Assembly (NCBI GenBank): GCA_023421115.1
Contig: JAEZUI010000105.1
Coordinates: forward strand, 1 to 48,994
Origin: Bacillota bacterium
GTDB taxonomy: Bacteria > Bacillota > Clostridia > Acetivibrionales > Acetivibrionaceae
Reading direction: 5' to 3'
Length of the DNA: 48,994 nucleotides
The notes beneath the pieces were generated by a model. The model was not told the DNA's origin and did not search any database. It was given only the letters and a program-made list of their open reading frames with translations. The translations under genes were made by a program, and so were the position numbers. Below, piece after piece: positions 8,053-16,233 of this stretch (position 1 is the stretch's first letter; each line of letters opens with the position of its first letter).

Positions 8053-9228
8053 ATGAAAAAGTTATTATTAGTACTTACTATACTGGCAAATATTTTTTTA
8101 TGCGGATGTTTATCGGAAGAAATAAATGATATTGGAATAGCTGTTTCTTTAGCAATTGATAAGTCGGAAGTTGGTTATTTGGTTACTTATCAAGTAATGA
8201 ATCCAAAAGCAATTTCAGCAAAGGCTCCAAATGAGGCGCCTATTGTGTTATACGCAGAAAATGGGAAAGACATCTTTCAGATAATAAGGAAGATTACACA
8301 ACAATCTCCTAGAAAAGTATACCATTCGCACGTGAGAACTGTTATTTTTGGTGAAGAAATCGCAAAAGAAGGTATTAAAGACATGCTGGACTTTTTTGTC
8401 CGCGAACATGAATTCCGTACTGACTTTTATTTTCTTGTAGCAAAAGGAACAACAGCACATAATATTTTGAAAGTCATAACGCCTTTGGAAACAGTATCAC
8501 AAATGGAAGTATACCATGCCATTGAAAAGTCTCAAAAAGTATGGGCGCCAACAAAACCTATTAAAATTTTTGAACTGGTCAACAAGATTATGTCTGACGG
8601 AGATAACCCGGTTATGACCGGGGTTGAGATACTTAACCCCAATGATAAGTCCGATTCAAATGACAACTTGAAGCTGAGTGAGCCTGCTAAATTAACAGTA
8701 ACAAGCTTGGCAGTATTTAAAAAGGATAAGCTGGTAGGCTGGCTGACGGAGGATGAGAGCAGGGCTTGTAACTACATTGCTGGAAATGCGAAAAGTACAG
8801 TAGCATATATTGAATATGAACAAAACCTTATATCTTTTGAGATCACTAAAGTAGAAACAAAAAGAAAAGTTTATATGTTAAAGGGTAAACCAGCTATAAA
8901 TGTTGAAATTAATTGGACACATGATATTAATGCTACTGAAGATGATTTAGACTTTACAGACGAAGATGTTATTGAAAAAGTGAATGATATGGCTGAAGAA
9001 AAGATGACAATGCTTTATAATAATGTAGTGAAACGGGCAAAAGAGGACTTTGGTTCAGATATCTTCGGCTTTGGTGAAGATATACACAGAGCTTATCCAA
9101 AACTATGGAAGGATATAAAGGATGATTGGAATAATGAATTTACAAAGCTTCCGGTTAAGTTTACTGTTAGAGTTAAACTAAATAATTTGGGGGAAGGTAC
9201 TAAATCTATTTTTTCGAAAGGGGATTGA
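8053..9228 (+). CDS. Spore germination lipoprotein, GerKC family
   Basis: A 391 aa lipoprotein of the Ger(x)C family. The signal peptide ends in the lipobox LCGC, giving an acylated Cys19. The mature protein begins with the family segment EINDIGIAVSLAIDK, and carries the usual SPRKVYHSHVRTVIFGEEIA and C-terminal Asn/Asp-rich helical domain. C subunits sit on the outer face of the inner spore membrane and form the nutrient receptor with A and B subunits. The gene looks complete, but both partners in this locus are truncated, so a working receptor from this operon alone is unlikely. Confidence 0.88.
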   Translation: MKKLLLVLTILANIFLCGCLSEEINDIGIAVSLAIDKSEVGYLVTYQVMNPKAISAKAPNEAPIVLYAENGKDIFQIIRKITQQSPRKVYHSHVRTVIFGEEIAKEGIKDMLDFFVREHEFRTDFYFLVAKGTTAHNILKVITPLETVSQMEVYHAIEKSQKVWAPTKPIKIFELVNKIMSDGDNPVMTGVEILNPNDKSDSNDNLKLSEPAKLTVTSLAVFKKDKLVGWLTEDESRACNYIAGNAKSTVAYIEYEQNLISFEITKVETKRKVYMLKGKPAINVEINWTHDINATEDDLDFTDEDVIEKVNDMAEEKMTMLYNNVVKRAKEDFGSDIFGFGEDIHRAYPKLWKDIKDDWNNEFTKLPVKFTVRVKLNNLGEGTKSIFSKGD

Positions 9229-9230
9229 AA

Positions 9231-9470
9231 GTGAATATTGTTATTATCTTTGCAGTATTGGTTTTTGCTATAGTTTTGTCTTTCATAGAAGTACCTAAAA
9301 TACTTAAAAGTAAATCCTACAGAGAGTTTTGGAGCTTTTCAATTTTATTGCTTATTGGTGTTGTATTGGTCATTCTAAAAAGTCTGGGTGTGCAGTTGTC
9401 CAATCCATCCGAATGGGTGGCATGGGTATTTTCACCAGTGTCGGATTTGATAAAGCCAATTTTTAAATAG
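9231..9470 (+). CDS. Small two-helix membrane protein of the germination operon
   Basis: A 79 aa protein with two hydrophobic segments (about residues 2-18 and 32-52) and an amphipathic end. Small proteins of this size often accompany gerKA-KC-KB operons and have been called D subunits; that is the likely role here. A TTG at 9225 is also in frame, but the GTG at 9231 has AAAGGGGA seven bases upstream. It begins 2 bp after gerKC and ends 19 bp before gerKB. Confidence 0.65.
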   Translation: MNIVIIFAVLVFAIVLSFIEVPKILKSKSYREFWSFSILLLIGVVLVILKSLGVQLSNPSEWVAWVFSPVSDLIKPIFK

Positions 9471-9489
9471 AGATGAAGGGGTATTTTGG

Positions 9490-9867
9490 ATGAATAAAAG
9501 TATAATATCAAACCGCCAATTAGGGCTTATGCTGTCTGGATTAATGTTTGGCACTGCTCCGCTTTTAATTTCATCGAGTGTTGCAGCTTTGGCAGGGCGT
9601 GATTCATGGATCTCAATAATTATTGCAGCTATTGTTGGATTGCTTGTTGTTTGGATCAATAGTTTTTTAGGTGAATTGCATCCTGGGAAAACACTTGTAG
9701 AGGTTATGCAGATAGAATTGGGTAGATGGCTGGGTAGTTTTCTAGCTGTTTGCCTTTATCACGATGCTTTCTTTGGGGATTGGTATGCAGGAAAATTATA
9801 TAAAAGAAATCGGAAAGATGGGAAGTCTGAATATTATAAATATAGACAATTTCGGTTATATGATTGA
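9490..9867 (+). pseudogene. Spore germination permease GerKB family, 3' truncated and fused to unrelated sequence
   Basis: The first 90 or so residues are a GerKB-type amino acid permease N-terminus: SNRQLGLMLSGLMFGTAPLL, a second helix SIIIAAIVGLLVVWI, and KTLVEVMQIELGRWLGSFLA. Family members are about 365 aa with ten helices. After about residue 90 the frame continues in a sequence (DWYAGKLYKRNRKDG) that is the out-of-frame reading of a MacB-type permease gene and stops at 9867. The ATG has a good ribosome binding site (GAAGGGG). The remaining eight or so helices are absent from the window. Confidence 0.8.
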
Positions 9868-10993
9868 GGAGCAGGGGTTTAGCGGTAATAAGAACATAAA
9901 CCTGGACGATAAAATAATTAAGCAAATTGAAAACTGGGAAGGTGTAGAAGCAGTGACACCATTAATGGAGGCAAATGTCAAGTGCATTTCAGGTAAATAT
10001 ATGAGCTATTTGAACCTTATTGGCATAAGGCCTGAAACGATGAAGGCTTTTGGTTTTGAAGTTGAAGAAGGAAGGCTTTTGACCAGTCAAGACAAGCTTG
10101 ATATTGTTTTTGGAAAATATGTTGCCAATAATTTTTATAACCCGAAATCAAGAATGGACTATATGTACTCTGGGCAGTCTTCCCCGGTAGATTTGATGAA
10201 TGATAAGTTTACTATATCTTTCGATATGAGCTATGGAGAGAAAATTCCCGATGGAGAACAGAACAAAAAACCAGCGAAAGTCTATAAAATCCAGACAGCA
10301 GGATTACTAAAGGAAAGTATGAGTGAAAAAGACTATGGTTCCTATATGAATATTGACAGCCTCAAAAGTCTGGTGGCAGAAAACAACCGGGCAAATAGGG
10401 GAAAAGTACAGACAATGCCGGGCTCAACCCAGCAGGGATACAACAGGGCTATGGTTAAGGTAAAGGAAATTAAAAATGTAATGAAGATTCAGGATAAAAT
10501 CAAAGAAATGGGCTTTGGTGCTTTCAGTGTTGCCGATATACTTGAATCTGTGGAAAAAACAGCGAACAGTCTCCAAGCTATACTTGGGGGTATTGCAGCC
10601 GTTTCAATGCTTGTTGCCGCTATTGGTATAGGCAACACCATGGTCATGTCAATATATGAAAGAACCAGAGAGATAGGTGTAATGAAGGTGCTTGGGGCGT
10701 CTTTTTCCGATATAAGAAGATTGTTTCTACTTGAAGCTGGAATCATAGGTCTATTCGGGGGGGTGACTGGATTTGTGTTCAGTCTTGGGGTGTCCCATAT
10801 ACTAAATACAGTGGGTTTGAGTTTCATGAATTTCATGGGACCTGTCACTGAAGGAAGTAAAATTTCGGTTATTCCTTTATGGCTTGCATTGTATACCATT
10901 TTGTTTGCTACAATGGTTGGAGTTTTATCAGGTTTTTATCCGGCAAGGAGGGCTATGAAATTAAGTGCAATAGAGGCAATAAGAATAGAGTAA
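9764..10993 (+). CDS. MacB/FtsX-type ABC transporter permease, 5' truncated
   Basis: A 409 aa frame beginning at MLSLGIGMQENY, which in complete homologues lies just after the first membrane helix, about 40 residues in. Then comes the extracytoplasmic MacB core domain (to about residue 265) and the FtsX domain with three helices and the conserved segment IYERTREIGVMKVLGAS. The final FYPARRAMKLSAIEAIRIE is the standard C-terminus. The missing first helix, and the absence of the ATPase and HlyD-type adaptor genes that normally precede it, point to a deletion or chimera joined to gerKB at about 9750-9764. The first 104 bp overlap the gerKB remnant in another frame. Confidence 0.8.
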   Translation: MLSLGIGMQENYIKEIGKMGSLNIINIDNFGYMIEEQGFSGNKNINLDDKIIKQIENWEGVEAVTPLMEANVKCISGKYMSYLNLIGIRPETMKAFGFEVEEGRLLTSQDKLDIVFGKYVANNFYNPKSRMDYMYSGQSSPVDLMNDKFTISFDMSYGEKIPDGEQNKKPAKVYKIQTAGLLKESMSEKDYGSYMNIDSLKSLVAENNRANRGKVQTMPGSTQQGYNRAMVKVKEIKNVMKIQDKIKEMGFGAFSVADILESVEKTANSLQAILGGIAAVSMLVAAIGIGNTMVMSIYERTREIGVMKVLGASFSDIRRLFLLEAGIIGLFGGVTGFVFSLGVSHILNTVGLSFMNFMGPVTEGSKISVIPLWLALYTILFATMVGVLSGFYPARRAMKLSAIEAIRIE

Positions 10994-11285
10994 GACAGTA
11001 TTATAAGAATAACTAAGTTAATCTATCGGTTTAAATTGTCCTTGTAAAATCATTTTACCATTAAAATAGACCAAATTGGATAATATCTTTTACCATTGGG
11101 GTTTATTTTTTTTCGAAAATAAAATATAATATAGTTGAATAAAAGTGTGAAAGCAGTTTTAGTTTATTATATATAATTATATTTTAATTACATATCGCAA
11201 AAAGGGAGTATAAAAGTTTGGTTTTTTATTAACAATTGTAGTATTAGGATTTCTATAACAAAAGAAAAGTGTGAAGAGGTGACTT

Positions 11286-11834
11286 ATGAATATTATCTTT
11301 AGGACTATTTTAGCAATTTATGCTTTCTGTTTGACAGTAGTGTCTGTGATATTAATGGCTATGACTCTGAACCATGATTTATTTTCAAGTACAACGGAAT
11401 ATATTACAAAATATGTATTACCGAACAAGGCTTCAAATATTCTTATGTTTATAGTTGAGTTGATATTCTTTGCACTTAGTATAATATTTCTGTTTTCAGG
11501 GGTTAGAAGTGAGCGAGAAAAAAAATCTATTAGCAAGGCCAATAATATTGGAGAAATTAGAATCTCTTTAAATACTATCGAAAACATAGCTTTGTCGGCA
11601 TCTAGGAAGCTTAACGGTATAAAGGAAACAAAGGCCTATGTGAGTAAGTTAGGAGAAGATGTTTCTATATATATAAAGGCAGTTGTTTTAGCCGATATTC
11701 ATATTCCAACTCTATCGGAAGAGCTTCAAAGCAAGGTGAAGAAGGCGGTTGAAGAAACTTCCGGTATTAATGTTACCGATGTAAAAGTTTCCGTGGAAAA
11801 TGTATATACCGGATACAAATCACGAGTTGAATAG
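11286..11834 (+). CDS. amaP: Alkaline shock response membrane anchor protein AmaP
   Basis: A 182 aa protein with two N-terminal membrane helices (about residues 4-27 and 54-74) and a C-terminal Asp23-like domain (VSKLGEDVSIYIKAVVLADIHIP, then VKKAVEETSGINVTDVKVSVENV). This matches AmaP, which tethers Asp23 to the cytoplasmic face of the membrane. The start follows GAAGAGGTGACTT. The DUF2273 gene follows after 11 bp and nusB after that, the usual order. Its Asp23 partner lies 4.4 kb upstream, beyond the truncated germination and ABC genes. Confidence 0.88.
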   Translation: MNIIFRTILAIYAFCLTVVSVILMAMTLNHDLFSSTTEYITKYVLPNKASNILMFIVELIFFALSIIFLFSGVRSEREKKSISKANNIGEIRISLNTIENIALSASRKLNGIKETKAYVSKLGEDVSIYIKAVVLADIHIPTLSEELQSKVKKAVEETSGINVTDVKVSVENVYTGYKSRVE

Positions 11835-11845
11835 GAGAGCATATT

Positions 11846-12076
11846 ATGAGTTGGGAAAAATTTATCAGTTTTTATAAAACACATTTTGGCGAAATTAACG
11901 GTGCCTTATGCGGTTTGGTGTTTGCAATATGTACTCTTGTTGCAGGTTTTTTTCAGACATTGTTTATTGCATTATGTGTATTAATAGGTTATTATATTGG
12001 AAAAAAGATTTCGAAAGACAAGGACTATTTAAGAAATTTGTTGGATAGAATATTACCACCAGGTACATATAGATAA
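11846..12076 (+). CDS. DUF2273 small membrane protein
   Basis: A 76 aa protein with two helices (INGALCGLVFAICTLVAGF and TLFIALCVLIGYYIGKKI) and a C-terminal basic tail ending DRILPPGTYR, typical of DUF2273. These proteins are nearly always encoded between amaP and nusB or with asp23 genes, and are presumed part of the membrane-bound Asp23 assembly. GGAGAGC precedes the ATG. Confidence 0.88.
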   Translation: MSWEKFISFYKTHFGEINGALCGLVFAICTLVAGFFQTLFIALCVLIGYYIGKKISKDKDYLRNLLDRILPPGTYR

Positions 12077-12106
12077 AATGAGATTAATTTAGGAGGTACA
12101 AGGTTA

Positions 12107-12532
12107 ATGGGAAGAAGGGCAGCCAGGGAAATTGCAATGAAGCTCGTATACCAACTAGAGATCCAGAAGGACTCTAGAGAAGAGCAGATAAGGCAGACCC
12201 TCGAAGAAGAAACTTTAACTGAAAATGACACAAAATATATTGTTGATATTGTGGAAGGCGTATACAAAAATGTAGAACAGATTGATAAAACTATTGAAAT
12301 GTATTCAAAGGGATGGAAACTTTCGAGAATTTCAAGGGTTGATTTATCTATTTTAAGGCTTAGTATATATGAGATATGTTTTAGAAACGATATTCCACTT
12401 AACGTATCTATAAATGAAGCTGTTGAATTGGCTAAAAGCTACAGTGGTGAAGAGAGCAGCTCTTTTGTAAACGGTATATTGGGTAAAGTTTCAAAAGTAA
12501 GAGTATTACCAGTTGAGGCAGAAAAAACGTAA
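12107..12532 (+). CDS. nusB: Transcription antitermination factor NusB
   Basis: A 141 aa all-helical RNA-binding protein of the NusB family: RRAAREIAMKLVYQLE at the start, ISRVDLSILRLSIYEI in the middle and NVSINEAVELAKSYSGEESSSFVNGILGK near the end. NusB binds boxA RNA with NusE (S10) for antitermination of rRNA operons. AGGAGG is followed by the ATG at a comfortable spacing. A strong hairpin follows, separating it from xseA. Confidence 0.95.
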   Translation: MGRRAAREIAMKLVYQLEIQKDSREEQIRQTLEEETLTENDTKYIVDIVEGVYKNVEQIDKTIEMYSKGWKLSRISRVDLSILRLSIYEICFRNDIPLNVSINEAVELAKSYSGEESSSFVNGILGKVSKVRVLPVEAEKT

Positions 12533-12547
12533 AAGTTTTTGAATTAT

Positions 12548-12576
12548 ACAACCCACCTTTTTTCAAGGTGGGTTGT
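12548..12576 (+). terminator. Strong hairpin after nusB
   Basis: ACAACCCACCTT and AAGGTGGGTTGT form a perfect 12 bp stem with a 5-base loop. No clear T run follows, so it may be a weak terminator or an mRNA 3'-end stabiliser. Confidence 0.6.
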
Positions 12577-12720
12577 TGTGATAAAAAATCGTAAGAAAGA
12601 TACTTACTGCAATTAAAGTATTTATGATCGCTGTGGTAGAGTTGTAACAATGACGTCTTAAAAGCTTAATAAAAAAGCTTTCTGAGAGGAATTTTATAAT
12701 GAATTGTTTTGGGTGAGGGA

Positions 12721-13953
12721 ATGAGAGAAGCTTTGAGTGGTGCTTTTGAGAATATATTGACAGTATCCTCAGTAAACGGATACATTAAGGGAATTATATC
12801 AAGGGATATGATACTATCAAATCTCTGGATTAGAGGTGAAGTTTCCAACTTCAAAAATCATTCTTCAGGGCATATGTATTTTACACTTAAGGACGAAAAC
12901 AGTCTTATCAAGTGTGTTATGTTCAGGACGCAGAATTCATACTTAAAGTTTTTGCCCGAAAATGGAATGAAGGTTATAATAAAAGGATATATTTCTGTAT
13001 ATGAAAGAGATGGGCAGTATCAGCTTTATGCTGAGGAAATGATAAATGACGGTGTTGGTAATCTTCATATTGCCTTTGAACAATTAAAACAGAGACTTTC
13101 TGAGGAAGGGCTTTTTGACAGCTGCTATAAAAAAAGAATACCTTTTTTGCCTAATTCAATTGGAGTGGTAACATCATCAACGGGATCGGTTATCCGGGAT
13201 ATCATAAATGTACTTGACAGGAGATATTATAACGCCTGTATTAAAGTGCTTCCTGTTAAAGTTCAAGGATTGGGTGCAGCTAATGAAATAAGCAAGGCTA
13301 TTGACACTCTTAATCAACTAAAGTGTGTTGACGTTATAATAATTGCTAGGGGCGGGGGGTCTTTAGAAGAGCTTTGGCCTTTTAATGAGGAAATTGTTGC
13401 AAGGAGCATATTTAGGTCTAAAATTCCTATAATATCCGCAGTAGGGCATGAGACAGACTATACCATATGTGACTTTGCTGCAGACGTGCGTGCACCTACA
13501 CCTTCGGCAGCAGCTGAGATTGTAATGCCGGAGAAGCAGCAGCTTGTTAGCAGGTTAATTGAGCTGGATATAAGATTTAGAAGTGCGGTTTTAAGGAATG
13601 CAAAAATTAAACGTAAGAGACTTGAAGAACTTAAAAACTCTGCTGTTTTCAGGCAGCCTTATGACAGGGTTTATCAAGAGAGAATGAAACTAGATATCCT
13701 GTGCAAGGATATGAAAAGAGCATTTTTAATTAGGCAGGAGAGAACGGAGGCAAAGCTTAAGTTTCTTATAGGAAAGCTCGATGCCCTAAGTCCTTTGACT
13801 ATATTATCGAGAGGATATAGTATCGTTAAATCGGCAGATGACGAGCATATTATTAAGTCTGTGGAGGATGTGGCAGCAGGAGAACAAATAAAAGTTAACC
13901 TCGCCGATGGGAACTTAGAGTGTACAGTAAATAGTGTGAAGGGCAGGAGTTAG
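12721..13953 (+). CDS. xseA: Exodeoxyribonuclease VII large subunit
   Basis: A 410 aa XseA: an OB-fold N-terminal domain (LWIRGEVSNFKNHSSGHMYFTLKDE at about residues 36-60), then the catalytic domain with GVVTSSTGSVIRDI, IIARGGGSLEELWPFN and VGHETDYTICDFAADVRAPTPSAAAE. It degrades single-stranded DNA together with XseB. The start is uncertain: an in-frame TTG at 12709 exists, while the ribosome binding site GAGAGGA actually points to an ATG at 12699 that opens only a five-codon frame. The xseB start lies 2 bp after the stop. Confidence 0.93.
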   Translation: MREALSGAFENILTVSSVNGYIKGIISRDMILSNLWIRGEVSNFKNHSSGHMYFTLKDENSLIKCVMFRTQNSYLKFLPENGMKVIIKGYISVYERDGQYQLYAEEMINDGVGNLHIAFEQLKQRLSEEGLFDSCYKKRIPFLPNSIGVVTSSTGSVIRDIINVLDRRYYNACIKVLPVKVQGLGAANEISKAIDTLNQLKCVDVIIIARGGGSLEELWPFNEEIVARSIFRSKIPIISAVGHETDYTICDFAADVRAPTPSAAAEIVMPEKQQLVSRLIELDIRFRSAVLRNAKIKRKRLEELKNSAVFRQPYDRVYQERMKLDILCKDMKRAFLIRQERTEAKLKFLIGKLDALSPLTILSRGYSIVKSADDEHIIKSVEDVAAGEQIKVNLADGNLECTVNSVKGRS

Positions 13954-13955
13954 TT

Positions 13956-14192
13956 ATGGCTAAAGAAAAAAAGAACTTTGAAAAGTCCCTTAGTGAACTT
14001 GAAGAAATAGTTGAGAAGTTGGAACGTGGCGAGATGTCATTAGATGAGTCTATAGAGATTTTTCAAAAAGGTGTTACACTTTCAAAAGACTTAAGTAAGA
14101 TGTTAGATGAAATAGAGAAAAAGATAACTATATTAGTGGAAAATGAAAAGGGCGAAGTTGTTGAAAAACTTTTCAACGAGAAATATAGATAA
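13956..14192 (+). CDS. xseB: Exodeoxyribonuclease VII small subunit
   Basis: A 78 aa XseB with the family pattern FEKSLSELEEIVEKLERGEMSLDESIEIFQKG followed by a helical end. It pairs with XseA in exonuclease VII. The last codons and the TAA stop (14190-14192) lie within the end of a dispersed repeat, which may have replaced the original C-terminus or gene end. The next gene, ispA, follows after the repeat. Confidence 0.93.
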   Translation: MAKEKKNFEKSLSELEEIVEKLERGEMSLDESIEIFQKGVTLSKDLSKMLDEIEKKITILVENEKGEVVEKLFNEKYR

Positions 14193-14288
14193 CGTATACT
14201 AAAGTTAAATTTATATAGCACTTAAACGTTATCTAATTTAGATGAAAAACTTCCTTTAAAATTTAGTTTTATAGTTTTTCATCTATAG
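14184..14288 (+). repeat. Dispersed repeat family 1, copy A
   Basis: A 105 bp element that reappears as its reverse complement at 33443-33547 with only about four differences. It contains two inverted repeats in tandem: GATAACGT/ACGTTATC around a 30 bp centre, then GATGAAAAACT/AGTTTTTCATC around a 22 bp centre. No ORF fits it. It overlaps the stop codon of xseB. Confidence 0.85.
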
Positions 14289-14340
14289 TAAGGCCATTTC
14301 ACAGTTTGAAAATAGTAAAAATAAGATAGGGGATATTTAA

Positions 14341-15231
14341 ATGGACTTTATGGAAAAACAAAAAAGCTATACATATATGGTAAATAATTTTTTGGAAAAA
14401 AGCATAAAAGAGAATGATTTGTTGGAGAAATCTATATATAGTGCTATTCGTTACAGTCTCCTAGCTGGAGGTAAAAGACTTAGACCTGTTCTTGCACTTG
14501 CAGTGTGTGATATGCTAAGTGGTGATTTAGAAGAAGTACTTCCCTATGCCTGTGCTATTGAAATGATTCATACTTACTCACTAATACATGATGATCTTCC
14601 CGCTATGGATAATGACGATTATAGGAGGGGAAAACTTACAAATCATAAGATGTTTGGTGAGTCACTCGCTATTTTAGCCGGTGACGGACTTCTAAATATG
14701 GCTTTTGAGGTGATGCTTGAAGGTACATCAAATAAGTCTAATAATTTAGAGAATAAAATTAAAGCAATGGCTTATATTGCAAAGTCCTCCGGTGTAAGAG
14801 GTATGATTGGAGGTCAGGTCATTGATACTGAATCGGAAAATAAGGAAATATCCATCGAGACCCTGGAGTATATGCATAGGTGTAAGACTGGAGCATTAAT
14901 AAAAGCTCCTGTAGTATCTGCAGCAATTATCTGCAAGGCTTCTAGCGAGGAATTACGAAATTTGGAAATGTTTGCTGAAGGCTTAGGTCTGGCTTTTCAG
15001 ATAAAGGACGATATACTAGATGTAGAGGGAAGTACTGAGAAGTTAGGAAAAAAAGTCGGCAGTGATGCCACAAATAAAAAAACTACATATGTGAGCCTTT
15101 ATGGGCTTGAAAAGTCAAAGCAAATGCTTAAAGAGACTTCGGAAAAAGCAATAAAGAATCTGGAGAAATTTAGGACAAAAGCTGTTTTTCTTAAGGAGCT
15201 TGCAGAGTATCTTATTATAAGGGAATTATAA
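14341..15231 (+). CDS. ispA: Geranyl/farnesyl diphosphate synthase (polyprenyl synthetase)
   Basis: A 296 aa trans-prenyltransferase that condenses DMAPP/GPP with IPP to form FPP. The first Asp-rich motif is DDLPAMDND at about residues 84-92, the second is KDDILD at about 222-227, and LAGGKRLRP and GGQVID are in place. The ATG follows ATAGGGGATATTTAA. It belongs to the xse-ispA-OLE-dxs cluster; Dxs, further along, makes the DXP that feeds the same pathway. Confidence 0.93.
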   Translation: MDFMEKQKSYTYMVNNFLEKSIKENDLLEKSIYSAIRYSLLAGGKRLRPVLALAVCDMLSGDLEEVLPYACAIEMIHTYSLIHDDLPAMDNDDYRRGKLTNHKMFGESLAILAGDGLLNMAFEVMLEGTSNKSNNLENKIKAMAYIAKSSGVRGMIGGQVIDTESENKEISIETLEYMHRCKTGALIKAPVVSAAIICKASSEELRNLEMFAEGLGLAFQIKDDILDVEGSTEKLGKKVGSDATNKKTTYVSLYGLEKSKQMLKETSEKAIKNLEKFRTKAVFLKELAEYLIIREL

Positions 15232-15351
15232 TTGGGGGAACTAAAAAAATTGCGACTTGTGTTTCAAAAAATATTTCATGGTTTATTTTTAGAAAGGGTC
15301 TAAAGTATTTTTTTGAAAACACGTTAGTTGTTAGGGGAGGATTCTAGCAAA

Positions 15352-15792
15352 GTGCATATTATTAATGCGATTATACACAACAAGACAATAACAGTACCTA
15401 TTTTTGCTTGGTTCTTAGCGCAACTTCTAAAAGTAATTAATGTTCTATTGACAAGTAAAAAAATAGATTTTACTAGATTTATAGGTTCTGGAGGAATGCC
15501 AAGTTCACATTCGGCATTTATTGTATCTTTGACAACCGTCGTTGGTAAAATTAGAGGAGTACATTCTGCAGAGTTTGGTATTGCAATTGCTGTGTCTTTA
15601 ATAGTTATGTATGATGCGGCAGGTGTAAGGAGAGCTGCAGGAAAGCAAGCAAAGGTATTAAATCAACTTGTTCACTCCCATAATGACAAGCTGTACTTTG
15701 ATGAAAAATTGAAGGAATTGTTGGGACACTCTCCCTTTGAAGTAGTTATGGGTGCTCTTTTAGGTATTCTAATTGGCATTTGGCTTGGATAA
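15352..15792 (+). CDS. Divergent PAP2 family membrane protein (DUF212)
   Basis: A 146 aa membrane protein with the PAP2-like signature GGMPSSHSA (about residues 47-55) and further segments YDAAGVRRAAGKQA and LLGHSPFEVVMGALLG. This is the DUF212 family, presumed phosphatases or prenyl/lipid phosphate binding proteins. I start at GTG 15352, eleven bases after AGGGGAGG; a TTG at 15328 is also in frame. Its place between ispA and dxs fits a role in prenyl phosphate metabolism, but that is inference. Confidence 0.85.
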   Translation: MHIINAIIHNKTITVPIFAWFLAQLLKVINVLLTSKKIDFTRFIGSGGMPSSHSAFIVSLTTVVGKIRGVHSAEFGIAIAVSLIVMYDAAGVRRAAGKQAKVLNQLVHSHNDKLYFDEKLKELLGHSPFEVVMGALLGILIGIWLG

Positions 15793-15818
15793 GGATTTCA
15801 AAAGTAACCTAGGAACGA

Positions 15819-15912
15819 TTAAAATATAAGTTCCAACTCTGGGATAACGAAAAAACTTGATTTGGTAATGTTCTCACACTATGAGAATAAGAAGTTATTT
15901 TTTCGATATCCC
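15819..15912 (+). repeat. Dispersed repeat family 2, copy A
   Basis: A 94 bp element matching the reverse complement of 37061-37154 at roughly 80-85% identity. Its core is an imperfect hairpin between GGGATAACGAAAAAACTT and AAGTTATTTTTTCG-ATATCCC. The stretch from here to 16233 has no ORF that I can support. Confidence 0.75.
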
Positions 15913-16169
15913 CTATACAACATTTAGATCAATTTTTTCGAGAGATATAGTAATTTTGGAACTAGCATAGAGAACAAAAACAAGGCATTAATAACTATGA
16001 ATAGATAGAGTCAAAATAAATGCTCTTTTTGATGATTAAAGGCGATTTACAGATAATAGTGATTCTTTATACAATAGTGTTTATGTGATATAATAATTAC
16101 TTGTCATACTTAAGTGTCTCATAAAAAATACATGGTATAGTGTGAGGGACTTATTGCAGATAAAGTACC

Positions 16170-16196
16170 TTGTAAAACTTTTTATAATAATATAAT
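16170..16196 (+). promoter_or_regulatory. Candidate promoter of OLE RNA
   Basis: TTGTAA at 16170-16175 and TATAAT at 16191-16196 with a short 15 bp spacer, 38 bp before the first base of the closing OLE stem. The region is very AT-rich, so chance matches are likely. Confidence 0.35.
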
Positions 16197-16233
16197 AGTT
16201 ATGTTGCAAGGTGTTTACAAAATAGCTAAAAAA

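Noticed and set aside
9764..9867. Programmed frameshift linking gerKB to the permease
   Set aside because: The two proteins are unrelated families and each is cut in the middle; there is no slippery site. A deletion or chimera is simpler.
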